Source: Candidatus Bathyarchaeota archaeon (GTDB taxonomy: Archaea; Thermoproteota; Bathyarchaeia; Bathyarchaeales; UBA233). From it: a stretch of 21,795 nucleotides of DNA. The stretch covers positions 1-21,795 of the forward strand of contig SOJA01000125.1 in assembly GCA_004376975.1 (NCBI GenBank), in the 5' to 3' direction. Of the stretch, positions 1 through 6,723 are shown piece after piece. The position numbers and the translations under genes were made by a program. Positions within the stretch are counted from its first letter, which is position 1, and each line of letters begins with the position of its first letter. The notes beneath the pieces were generated by a model. The model had not been told where the DNA came from and ran no database searches. It saw only the letters and a program-made list of their open reading frames with translations.

Positions 1-429
1 CTAGTGTTTAGACTGAAAAGACCGAAGACAGCTACATTGATTTTTAATTCGGGAAAAATGGTGTGTACAGGTGCAAAATCTGAGAAGGAATCTCGCAGAG
101 CCGTCAACAAAGTGGTTAAAGAACTGAAAAAGGGTGGAATAATAATCATTGGCAAACCTGAGGTGAAGATCGTGAATATTGTGGCCTCTATAAGTTTGGG
201 TGGAATAATAGACTTGGAAAAAGCGGTACGTCCATTAGGAAAGACAATGTATGAACCCGAACAGTTTCCGGGATTAATTTACAGAATGAGTGAACCCAGA
301 GTTGTTATGTTATTGTTTGCAAGCGGCAAACTTGTTTGTACAGGAGCCAAAAAAGAACAAGATGTTTACGATGCAGTGAATAAGCTCCACAGAATTTTAG
401 AGGAAAAAGAACTCATAATCTATGAATAG
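1..429 (+). CDS. tbp: TATA-box binding protein (TBP), 5'-truncated by window edge
   Basis: General transcription factor that binds archaeal TATA boxes and recruits TFB and RNA polymerase. The visible part reads in frame from base 1 (L-V-F-R-L-K...) to the TAG at 427. It holds the end of the first TBP repeat and the whole second repeat. The two stirrup cores match each other: ATLIFNSGKMVCTGAKSE in the first half and VMLLFASGKLVCTGAKKE in the second. EQFPGLIYRM occurs before the second core. TBPs are usually about 180-190 residues and 142 are seen here, so roughly 40 N-terminal residues lie outside the window. The GTG at 4 is internal, not a start. There is no long acidic C-terminal tail. The product acts at promoters genome-wide, with no obvious link to the next gene. 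Confidence 0.96.
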   Translation, partial: LVFRLKRPKTATLIFNSGKMVCTGAKSEKESRRAVNKVVKELKKGGIIIIGKPEVKIVNIVASISLGGIIDLEKAVRPLGKTMYEPEQFPGLIYRMSEPRVVMLLFASGKLVCTGAKKEQDVYDAVNKLHRILEEKELIIYE

Positions 430-467
430 ACTTCAGCCATGTAACTTCAATTTCGCACGCTTTCATC

Positions 468-473
468 TTTTTT
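468..473 (+). terminator. T-tract terminator after tbp
   Basis: A run of six T lies about 40 nt after the tbp stop, and a second run of seven T lies at 544-550. Archaeal RNA polymerase terminates at such oligo-T stretches without needing a hairpin. Assignment is by position only. Confidence 0.4.
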
Positions 474-590
474 ATTTGAACTTCTCAGTTAATTAGTTTA
501 CACGTTCAGAAATTCTTTCATTCCCAATCATTATTTGTTTCAATTTTTTTAGCTCTGAAGACACTAATAGGCATACTGTAATGTTAAAAA

Positions 591-602
591 GAACTTATAT
601 AA
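591..602 (+). promoter_or_regulatory. Unassigned TATA-like box in the tbp-YegP gap
   Basis: ACTTATATAATC is a good match to an archaeal TATA box, but it lies about 110 nt before the next start codon, which has its own nearer box at 671-680. A small hairpin follows at 613-626, with a 5-bp stem ATGTT/AACAT closed by a GAAA tetraloop. The box may be an upstream alternative start or may drive a short untranslated RNA. The rest of 430-711 holds only T-tracts, and I see no open reading frame of note. Confidence 0.25.
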
Positions 603-670
603 TCATTTATAGATGTTGAAAAACATTGATTATCCACGTTAAAATGGTGCATGCGAATATGTTAAAGAAG

Positions 671-680
671 ATATTTATAG
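671..680 (+). promoter_or_regulatory. Promoter and RBS of the YegP-like gene
   Basis: ATATTTATAG is TATA-like and sits 32 nt before the ATG at 712, placing transcription start near 700. GAGG at 700-703 would be at the very start of the transcript, 8 nt from the ATG. Confidence 0.45.
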
Positions 681-711
681 AGTAATCTGCATTAACTTTG
701 AGGCGATATTT

Positions 712-903
712 ATGTCGGAAAGAAGCGCAAAATTTGAAATCTACAAAGATGCCGCTGAAAAGTTCAGATTTAGATTGAAAGCTCCTAACGGTGAAATCAT
801 AGCCTCTGGCGAAGCATACGAGTCAAAAGACGGATGCAAGAAAGGAATAGAGTCAATTAAAGAAAACGCTCCTAAAGCTGAAATTGTTGACAAGACAGAG
901 TAG
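712..903 (+). CDS. YegP-like (DUF1508) small protein
   Basis: A 63-residue protein covering a single DUF1508/YegP unit. The core runs from about residue 7 to 50: F-E-I-Y-K-D, then F-R-F-R-L-K-A-P-N-G-E-I-I-A-S-G-E-A-Y, then S-K-D-G-C-K-K-G-I-E-S-I. This matches the family pattern of two beta-strands with a central NGE turn, followed by a short helix beginning after GY/AY-x-S-K. Bacterial YegP carries two tandem copies, whereas many archaeal and environmental members have one, as here. The biochemical role is unknown. The gene has its own TATA box and stands alone between tbp and a T-tract at 936-942, so it is probably monocistronic. The ATG start is favoured by GAGG 8 nt upstream. Confidence 0.8.
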   Translation: MSERSAKFEIYKDAAEKFRFRLKAPNGEIIASGEAYESKDGCKKGIESIKENAPKAEIVDKTE

Positions 904-935
904 AAAAGCCTCCAATCATCAGACTATTACCCACC

Positions 936-942
936 TTTTTTT
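936..942 (+). terminator. T-tract terminator after YegP-like gene
   Basis: Seven consecutive T about 33 nt after the stop codon, the expected form of an intrinsic archaeal terminator. No stable hairpin is evident in front of it. The rest of 904-1002 shows no gene. Confidence 0.4.
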
Positions 943-1002
943 ACTAATTGAAAATCGCTTTGACCATTCTTCAAGGATAGAGTAGGAAAATGGAATTTAA
1001 AG

Positions 1003-1151
1003 TCAGTCACCAGCACCGTTGTCCGAAATGCGCGCGCGCGTGAATGTTTTTGCCACTCTTTTTTCTCTCTGCATTTTTGTCCTTCTGTATCGCCACTAGA
1101 ACAGGGCAGTCAGGACAGATTAGCCCACAATATCCAATTGTTTTTTTCCAT
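1003..1151 (-). pseudogene. Frameshifted remnant resembling DUF3795 N-terminus
   Basis: On the minus strand a frame encodes GYCGLICPDCPVLVAIQKD. This resembles the start of DUF3795 zinc-binding proteins, which typically open with CGL-x-C-x-x-CP-x-x-x-A-T. The frame has no start codon and is broken. The ATG at 1151 is out of frame across a run of seven A (complement of 1141-1147). A second run of six A (near 1061-1066) separates the next block, which reads R-V-A-K-T-F. Removing one A from each run would give a continuous reading of roughly 48 residues ending in TGA at 1003-1005. The family is normally 100 residues or longer, so even that reading is truncated. It may be a decayed gene, or the two homopolymers may be sequencing errors. 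Resemblance is from memory, so family assignment is tentative. Confidence 0.4.
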
Positions 1152-1204
1152 CAAAATCTAAGTAAACTCATACAAAAAGACTGCATAACCCATCAAGAAC
1201 CAAT

Positions 1205-1819
1205 TCACTTTTCTGCTTTAACAAGCACCATTGTCTCAAAAAACGGCAAAGGACGCTTCGCAACAATGCTGGCTTTTAAGCCATTTTCTCCAAATCCTCG
1301 CAAAGTTTCGTCAACATTTGATAATGTAGACTGCATTAAAAGGATGCGCCCATCCTCTTTCAGATATTTCGGTGCTTTGCAAATGAAACGGTCAATAACT
1401 TGTCTACCTGTAGTTCCCCCAGCCCAAGCACGCTCAAGCCATGATTCATCTTCGGAAGGCTTTAGAGGCAAGTAAGGAGCATTAAAGAGCAACAAATCAA
1501 ACTCTTCTTTTTCTTTTATTGATGATAGCAAGTCGCCTTGTACAAAAAAAAGTTTATCCACAACACTATTCAGCTTTGCGTTTTCCTTTGCGCATCGAAC
1601 AGCATATGGATTTATGTCAACTGCAACAACTTTTGCAGCTTGGTCTGCTATGACAATACCCAGTATGCCGCATCCAGTGCCCATGTCAAGAACAACTTCT
1701 CCTTTTTCAACAGTTAAACACTCAGCGAAAAGAAAAGAGTCTTCAGCAGGTTCGTAAACACTCGCGTAGACACGAAAAACATAGTCCTCAAAAAACACCT
1801 GCTTACTTGAACAGAACAT
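1205..1819 (-). CDS. HemK/Mtq2-like N5-glutamine methyltransferase
   Basis: Class I SAM-dependent methyltransferase of the HemK2/Mtq2 type. Related enzymes methylate the GGQ glutamine of class I release factors, or act on other substrates. It has 204 residues and no N-terminal PrmC domain, typical of the archaeal/eukaryotic form. Visible signatures are VYEPAEDSFL (residues 21-30), the SAM loop DMGTGCGILG (45-54), acidic strand 2 end VAVDIN (65-70), and motif IV NAPYLPL (113-119). The usual motif IV is NPPY, and here the second residue is Ala while the catalytic Asn is kept. It is the last gene of the srp54-led operon. Its ATG overlaps the end of rsmA by 17 nt, suggesting translational coupling. 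The exact substrate is inference. Confidence 0.85.
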   Translation of the reverse strand: MFCSSKQVFFEDYVFRVYASVYEPAEDSFLFAECLTVEKGEVVLDMGTGCGILGIVIADQAAKVVAVDINPYAVRCAKENAKLNSVVDKLFFVQGDLLSSIKEKEEFDLLLFNAPYLPLKPSEDESWLERAWAGGTTGRQVIDRFICKAPKYLKEDGRILLMQSTLSNVDETLRGFGENGLKASIVAKRPLPFFETMVLVKAEK

Positions 1820-2627
1820 TTGCTAAGGCTCCAAAATCTTCAGGTGCCAAGTCTCTCACTCGTTTGTCGTGAAATGGAAGAGAATCAGCTAATTTAACAG
1901 TGTTTTTCGTAGCATGCTTACATTTTATAATTGGTAGAACAGCGTTTCTAACCTTTCTATTACGTTGTCTGAAAAGTGATTGAGCAAACTGCTGAAATAA
2001 CGCCTTGTTTTTCACGGTGAAAGGCGGCGGTCTTTTCGGTGTCAAACGAACAATAATTGAATTCACTTCTGGCTCGGGATAAAAAATCCGCTTCGGAATT
2101 TCGTTCAATAGCTCAACCTCAACACGCTGATAGGTAACGACCGTTAGCCACCCATAATCTTCGCTTCCAATGGAAGCCACAAGGCGGCTCGCGAATTCTT
2201 TTTGAAAAATCAAGACTGCACATTCAAAATTCCTGTTGAAAAGCCAAGAAAGCAGGGAGGAAGAAATATAGTAGGGTGGTACTGAAACAACCTTATTGAA
2301 CTCTGATACATGTACCCTAAGTATATCACCCTCGATTATCTCAACGTTCGCTAGGTCTTTCAGCTGTTCATGTAAAACAGTTACAAGCCTTACATCTGAT
2401 TCAACAGCTAAAACACGCTTGCATTTTTTGGCGAGAAAACGTGTTAGAAAACCTAAACCAGCCCCAATATCCAATACTACGTCGTTTCGATCTATTGACG
2501 CATAACTGCTTATACATTGAAAAACTGAAGCGTCCGCCGTAAAATTCTGTCCTAACCGCTTCTTAGGAAGAATCCGATATCTTCGAAGTAGAGACTTCGT
2601 TTTTCCCAGGAGACTCATCACGCTCAT
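1803..2627 (-). CDS. rsmA: 16S rRNA adenine dimethyltransferase RsmA (KsgA/Dim1)
   Basis: Dimethylates two adjacent adenines in the terminal helix of 16S rRNA, a late check on small-subunit assembly. At 274 residues it is normal length. The family signature KKRLGQNF is at 22-29, the SAM-binding loop DIGAGLGF at 53-60, the ribose-binding acidic residue in VESD at 75-78, and the C-terminal helical domain is rich in Arg (RQRNRKVRNA). The odd point is motif IV: family members usually have N-[LIP]-P-Y, whereas this reads S-V-P-P-Y at 115-119, so the catalytic Asn position is Val (codon GTA). The rest of the motif, Y-I-S-S, is conserved. It lies after DUF655 with an 18-nt gap and overlaps the next methyltransferase. 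Identity is secure, but activity is less certain because of the Asn loss. Confidence 0.93.
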   Translation of the reverse strand: MSVMSLLGKTKSLLRRYRILPKKRLGQNFTADASVFQCISSYASIDRNDVVLDIGAGLGFLTRFLAKKCKRVLAVESDVRLVTVLHEQLKDLANVEIIEGDILRVHVSEFNKVVSVPPYYISSSLLSWLFNRNFECAVLIFQKEFASRLVASIGSEDYGWLTVVTYQRVEVELLNEIPKRIFYPEPEVNSIIVRLTPKRPPPFTVKNKALFQQFAQSLFRQRNRKVRNAVLPIIKCKHATKNTVKLADSLPFHDKRVRDLAPEDFGALANVLFK

Positions 2628-2645
2628 TAACCAGTTAAGTTGCTT

Positions 2646-3221
2646 CTAACGAGCCCTTGTGAAGAGTCGATATTTGCTCTCGCCACCCAACTCCTCTAAA
2701 ATCCTCTTAGTGATCAACTTAACAGGGTTAGGCATTTCCGTGCGCTTCTGAAGATCTTCAAAATTCTCAAATGGTTTCCTTTCGCGCTCGTTGATAACCT
2801 GCCACATGTACTTTTTCCCTATCCCCGGAATCAACTCCAAAGCATGCATCCGCGGCGTTATGGCTTGTATCGTATTAAAAAAGTTGACAACCTCCTTTTC
2901 ATGATAAAGCACCACTTTGTTAATCACTGCTGGAAGCTCCATCTTCGCAGCAGCAGTTAACTCATCATACCTTATTCGACCAATAATATACGTGATTTCC
3001 TTACGATTTTTCTTCCCAACGTAAACGATATCATGAGGTTTAAGTACAACACCTTCCTTAACTAAGGCTTCTAGCAGTGTGAAGAATCCTTCGCCTACAA
3101 GTTGAACAAGAGCTCCCGCTCTATATCCAGCCCTTCCAGTGGGATGTATTCCCGGGCGGCCATGAAGTAGAAAATCTAGCACATAAGCGTGCTCTTCATA
3201 TCGCTTCTCCATCATGTTCAC
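2646..3221 (-). CDS. DUF655 family protein with helix-hairpin-helix
   Basis: Archaea-specific conserved protein of unknown function, 191 residues. The N-terminal half (about 10-110) begins with Y-V-L-D-F-L-L-H-G and resembles the OB-like nucleic-acid-binding region of this family. The C-terminal part has a helix-hairpin-helix, LELIPGIGKKYMWQVINERE (about 128-147), a non-specific DNA/RNA backbone-binding motif. The context is consistent: in many archaea DUF655 sits between rpoF and rsmA, as here, pointing to a role in rRNA processing or ribosome assembly (inference). The GTG at 3221 gives M-N-M-M-E. The ATGs at 3215 or 3212 are equally plausible starts, and no ribosome-binding site decides between them. 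Confidence 0.9.
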   Translation of the reverse strand: MNMMEKRYEEHAYVLDFLLHGRPGIHPTGRAGYRAGALVQLVGEGFFTLLEALVKEGVVLKPHDIVYVGKKNRKEITYIIGRIRYDELTAAAKMELPAVINKVVLYHEKEVVNFFNTIQAITPRMHALELIPGIGKKYMWQVINERERKPFENFEDLQKRTEMPNPVKLITKRILEELGGESKYRLFTRAR

Positions 3222-3264
3222 TCTAACTTAATCTTTTGTTGCTTAAAAACAATGAGCAAAAAGA

Positions 3265-3603
3265 CTATTTCAATTTTCGATGTTCATCTAGAAGATTAAC
3301 TATAGCTTCAAGTTTTGAAACTTCAATAATTTTGCGTCCACCAGCAAGAAAAACCTTTAACTCTTCGATACTCTTAGGCATGCAGTTAACAATTTCAACA
3401 GATTCCTCCTCTTGCAAACCAAATTCCTCTACAAGTTTTTTCACCAGTTTCTCACCCGCTTCTGCATCTACTTTAGAAAACTTGGATGCATAATCTAGTG
3501 TACGACGCTGAAACTGATCCAGATTTTCTTCTCCTAAAGATTCCAGTAACTTCTTAACTTGCGGAATTATGAGGTTCTTCTCAGTTCTTGCCTTTTTTGA
3601 CAA
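3265..3603 (-). CDS. rpoF: DNA-directed RNA polymerase subunit F (Rpo4)
   Basis: Rpo4 partners with Rpo7 to form the stalk of archaeal RNA polymerase, which binds nascent RNA and helps open promoters. The 112-residue length is typical. The C-terminal HRDC-like helical bundle contains an E-E-S-V-E-I-V-N-C-M-P-x-S-I-E-E-L stretch (about 70-86), the recognisable family core. The N-terminal half is charged and helical. The start is TTG at 3603, just after the L21e stop, and no ATG lies nearby in frame. It belongs to the ribosomal-protein/RNAP operon conserved in archaea (rpl21e - rpoF - DUF655 - rsmA), which supports the call for a protein of low sequence conservation. Confidence 0.9.
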   Translation of the reverse strand: MSKKARTEKNLIIPQVKKLLESLGEENLDQFQRRTLDYASKFSKVDAEAGEKLVKKLVEEFGLQEEESVEIVNCMPKSIEELKVFLAGGRKIIEVSKLEAIVNLLDEHRKLK

Positions 3604-3608
3604 TACAA

Positions 3609-3902
3609 TCAGCCCTTATAAGGTTCTAAATGCTCAGGTCTAACAATAATCTGTTTGAGAGCTTTTCCTTGTGTAACGCTCACAACGTAGCTTCTTCCAC
3701 GTTTTTCAATCACTGTCCCGACTTTACCATGATAACGCCTGTGAGGCATACCCTTCTGGACGCTTGAATCTATTACAACGACCACACGACCTCCAAGCTC
3801 ATGCTTATAAAGCAGCTTACTCAAGCTCAGTTTACCCCTTTCCCTTGGCTTTTTTTTCAAGAGACGACGTGTTCCTGCCCGAAAACCCTTTGATTTCTTC
3901 AT
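3609..3902 (-). CDS. rpl21e: 50S ribosomal protein L21e
   Basis: Archaeal/eukaryotic large-subunit protein eL21, 97 residues, strongly basic. Typical features are the Lys/Arg-rich start K-S-K-G-F-R-A-G-T-R-R-L-L (3-15), V-V-V-V-I-D-S-S-V-Q-K-G-M-P-H-R-R-Y-H-G-K-V-G (41-63) and the C-terminal R-P-E-H-L-E-P (88-94). The SH3-like fold contacts 23S rRNA. Its ATG overlaps the pus10 stop codon in an ATGA arrangement, and rpoF starts 5 nt after its own stop, so it is part of one co-translated operon. Confidence 0.97.
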   Translation of the reverse strand: MKKSKGFRAGTRRLLKKKPRERGKLSLSKLLYKHELGGRVVVVIDSSVQKGMPHRRYHGKVGTVIEKRGRSYVVSVTQGKALKQIIVRPEHLEPYKG

Positions 3903-5248
3903 TTTCTCTGCCTCTTAACATCCGTAAACACGTTTAAAACATCAAGCTCTATGGGCTTCGCTTTGTTTTTGAGAATTTTTGAAATGTTAGGTTCGGTTCT
4001 CCCATCATCACCAGTCACCAATTCCTTAACATACAGTCCTCCTTGACAACGTACTCTCACTTCAGCCTTTTTAGGCGACAATTTCTTTATCGTAACCTCG
4101 TATATGTACCTTTCTCGTGTCAAGTTTGCCCGTCTATGTAAGACGCGTATTGGGGTTCTCTGCTTGATCACTACCTTTGTCAGTTTCTCTTCTAGAAGGC
4201 GCATATTTCCAGCCGTTATCTTACTTTCGAACCCCACAACGACACGATATTCTTTTTGCGCAGATTCAGCTCTTTTCAGTTTTCTAACAACATCTCTATC
4301 TGCAAAGCTCAAATCCGAAATTTCAACTCTCCCTTTGGCATAGGCATTTGCAGCCTTCCTCAGCTTTTCGAGGTCTAAGAACCTCTTCATTGGCTGTGCG
4401 ATTTCTATTACGAAAGGTCTACCGTTACCAAGCATACGGGCGTCAATATCTTCCCTTCCTGAAGCATGAAAGGACGCTGCGACGCCTTTTGTAGCATCTA
4501 GAAAAGGTTTCTCAATTATTTCTTCTACTGATTCTGGGTACATTTTTCCGGTCCAGTTACACTCTTCACAGCCTTTTCCCCTGCAGTTTGAACACAACCA
4601 TTCTGATTGAGGTATGCCTCTAATCAGTTTTCTATAACGCCCAGCTATATAGAGCGGATTTACTTGAAGCTTTACTTCTTCTGTCAGTGGATTAACAAGC
4701 ACAACAACCTCAGGTTTTCTATGTTCCACTTTTTTTCCGTTGCTTTCTGCGATTTTCTTACCTATTACTCGCCCAAACTCATTTCGCATGTTCTCACCAT
4801 AACACACTTTGAATTCAGCCTTAAACTCATCTTCATGTTCCTCAATCACAACGGGAAGCCGTATACCCACCAAGAAGTTGCTGTATTCATAATCCTTGAG
4901 CTTTTCTAGGGCGTTTTCTGCAAGTTCGTCAACAATTTTGAATTTGTCTTTGCATAAGAGGCAGGTTTTTGCAAGGTTTTTTCTTGGAATCGGTTTTTTC
5001 AGTCTATAAAGTGTTTCTTTGGCTGATTTGAAGAAGCCATTTGCCGCGAGAATCCTAAGAATTCTTATGCCCTTCTTGTTTTTGGAGAGGACAAGCGTGT
5101 GAGCTTCAAACGCTAAAACAGTTTTTATCGCTTTTCCTCTTTCACAATTTTCCATTTCATGACCGAGCAGGGCAAACTGTCTTCCCAAGCAATGATCACA
5201 TAATGGGTATTTTTCAAGCATCCTTGAAGCTTTTTCAAGAACCTTCAC
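3899..5248 (-). CDS. pus10: tRNA pseudouridine synthase Pus10
   Basis: Makes pseudouridine 54 and/or 55 in the T-loop of archaeal tRNAs, the job done by TruB in bacteria. It has 449 residues. The N-terminal accessory (THUMP-like) domain has a zinc site formed by C17/C20 and C96/C99. A second CxxC-x4-CxxC cluster lies at C219, C222, C227 and C230. The catalytic motif is R-E-D-I-D-A-R-M-L-G-N-G-R-P-F (265-279), where one of D267/D269 is the nucleophile. The C-terminal segment with G-G-L-Y-V-K-E-L-V-T-G-D-D-G-R-T-x-P (about 405-422) is also diagnostic. It follows srp54 with a 32-nt gap and overlaps rpl21e. No missing elements are seen. Confidence 0.96.
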   Translation of the reverse strand: MKVLEKASRMLEKYPLCDHCLGRQFALLGHEMENCERGKAIKTVLAFEAHTLVLSKNKKGIRILRILAANGFFKSAKETLYRLKKPIPRKNLAKTCLLCKDKFKIVDELAENALEKLKDYEYSNFLVGIRLPVVIEEHEDEFKAEFKVCYGENMRNEFGRVIGKKIAESNGKKVEHRKPEVVVLVNPLTEEVKLQVNPLYIAGRYRKLIRGIPQSEWLCSNCRGKGCEECNWTGKMYPESVEEIIEKPFLDATKGVAASFHASGREDIDARMLGNGRPFVIEIAQPMKRFLDLEKLRKAANAYAKGRVEISDLSFADRDVVRKLKRAESAQKEYRVVVGFESKITAGNMRLLEEKLTKVVIKQRTPIRVLHRRANLTRERYIYEVTIKKLSPKKAEVRVRCQGGLYVKELVTGDDGRTEPNISKILKNKAKPIELDVLNVFTDVKRQRK

Positions 5249-5280
5249 AGCATTACTTCCCTTTTGTGGCAGCTCATGTG

Positions 5281-6615
5281 CTACTTGAAATCCAGGGGCA
5301 TCCCCCTTTTGAAAAATGGTAGTTTCTTTTTTCTTCGTAGAGTTTTTAGCATCCGGCGCATCATCGAGTATTGCTTTAAAAGCTCCTTCACATCTTTTTC
5401 ACTTGTTCCGGAACCTCTTGCTACACGTCTTATTCGTGAAGCATTCAAGATCTTCGGGTTTTCCTTTTCTTTCGGCGCCATAGATTGTATTATTACACGC
5501 CACTTCTCCAAGCGATCCTCAGCCATTTCCAGCATTTCCTCCGGCACATCATAGGACATACCTGGAATCATCTTCAGAAGTTTTCTGAAGGGCCCCATTC
5601 CCTTCACAGCTTCAAACTGCTCATACCAATCTGTTAAGGTGAATTTACCGCTTAAGATTGCCTTAGCCTTCTTTTCTGGAACCTTTATCTCTGCTTCACG
5701 TACCTTCTCAAGTAGGGTTTCCAGATCACCCAGACCTAACAATCTACCAACAAAACGAGAAGGATTAAAAGAGTCAATATCTTGTATTTTTTCGCCCATA
5801 CTAATGAATTTTATAGGTGCACCAGTAGCTGCAACTGCGGAAAGGGCACCGCCTCCTCTGGCTGACCCATCTAGCTTTGTTACGAGGATGGAACCTATAG
5901 GTGTTGCCTCATTGAAGGCTCTTGCCTGAGCCATTGCTTGTTGACCAATCGTTCCGTCAATCACCAACATGATTTCATCTGGTTTTATTTTTTTCTCAAG
6001 CATCTTCATCTCTCTGATTAGTTCTTGCTCTTCTTTGTGGCGTCCTGCAGTGTCGATAATTACTAGGTCCCTATTGTCGAATTGTTTCAGCCCTTCTGAG
6101 GCCAATTTAATGGGGTTTTTCGCCTTCGGGTTTCCGTATAAAGGTATGTTAATTCTGTTTGCCAGTTGTTGGAGTTGTGGGTAAGCGCCTGGACGATATG
6201 TATCGACACAAATCAATGCAGGCTTTAACCCTCTTTTCTGGAAAAATCTTGCAAGTTTTGCAGCAGCTGTTGTTTTTCCGGATCCTTGAATGCCCACAAG
6301 CATTATTATCTTCCTCTTTGCAGGCTCCACTTTTATTGGAATTGGTTTTTCTCCAAGAAATCGTGTTAGTTCTTCGTGGACGACTTTTATCACGTGTTCA
6401 CGTCTTGAAATGCCGGGAACAACTTTTTCTTTTAGCGCTCTGTTTTCAATTCGCTTTGAAATATTGAGGACAAGTTCAACGTTTACGTCCGCTTGAAGCA
6501 GAGCTCTTTGTATGTCTCGGACAAGTTCTTTAACAGCAGCCTCATCGACGATGGAGGCTCTGAAAACTTTTCTTAAGGCTTCGTGAAGTGAAGATCCCAA
6601 ACGTTCTAGAACCAT
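5281..6615 (-). CDS. srp54: Signal recognition particle GTPase SRP54
   Basis: SRP54 recognises signal sequences of nascent membrane and secreted proteins and delivers ribosomes to the SecYE-beta translocon through FtsY. The 444 residues show the N-domain helical bundle (1-90), G-domain P-loop GIQGSGKT (108-115), D-T-A-G-R-H (188-193) and T-K-L-D-G (246-250). The methionine-rich M domain follows, beginning near 310, with M-G-P-F-R-K-L-L-K-M-I-P-G-M. Its RNA-binding part contains R-I-R-R-V-A-R-G-S-G-T-S. It is the first gene of the minus-strand operon, with a TATA box 32 nt upstream and a leader of only about 10 nt. The basic C-terminus ends in R-R-K-K-K-L-P-F-F-K-R-G. Sec61-beta is also encoded in this window, at 18671-18838. 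Confidence 0.97.
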   Translation of the reverse strand: MVLERLGSSLHEALRKVFRASIVDEAAVKELVRDIQRALLQADVNVELVLNISKRIENRALKEKVVPGISRREHVIKVVHEELTRFLGEKPIPIKVEPAKRKIIMLVGIQGSGKTTAAAKLARFFQKRGLKPALICVDTYRPGAYPQLQQLANRINIPLYGNPKAKNPIKLASEGLKQFDNRDLVIIDTAGRHKEEQELIREMKMLEKKIKPDEIMLVIDGTIGQQAMAQARAFNEATPIGSILVTKLDGSARGGGALSAVAATGAPIKFISMGEKIQDIDSFNPSRFVGRLLGLGDLETLLEKVREAEIKVPEKKAKAILSGKFTLTDWYEQFEAVKGMGPFRKLLKMIPGMSYDVPEEMLEMAEDRLEKWRVIIQSMAPKEKENPKILNASRIRRVARGSGTSEKDVKELLKQYSMMRRMLKTLRRKKKLPFFKRGMPLDFK

Positions 6616-6646
6616 AGTTACATCCGAATTTTAAGTCTATTACGCC

Positions 6647-6652
6647 TTTAAA
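6647..6652 (-). promoter_or_regulatory. TATA box for the srp54 operon
   Basis: On the minus strand the region reads TATTTAAAGG, a strong archaeal TATA match centred 34 nt before the srp54 ATG. Transcription would start near 6624, giving an almost leaderless message. It lies in the 108-bp divergent gap with the PAC2 gene. Confidence 0.55.
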
Positions 6653-6723
6653 TAGATATTCGATTTTCAGACTTAAATTTCCACAAACTTTTTACACCCT
6701 CAAGTTTTAAAAGTGTTTGATGA

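Noticed and set aside
1044..1475. 143-codon plus-strand open frame
   Set aside because: Mostly antisense to the Mtq2-like methyltransferase, with no domain signature and poor codon usage. The minus-strand gene has clear motifs.
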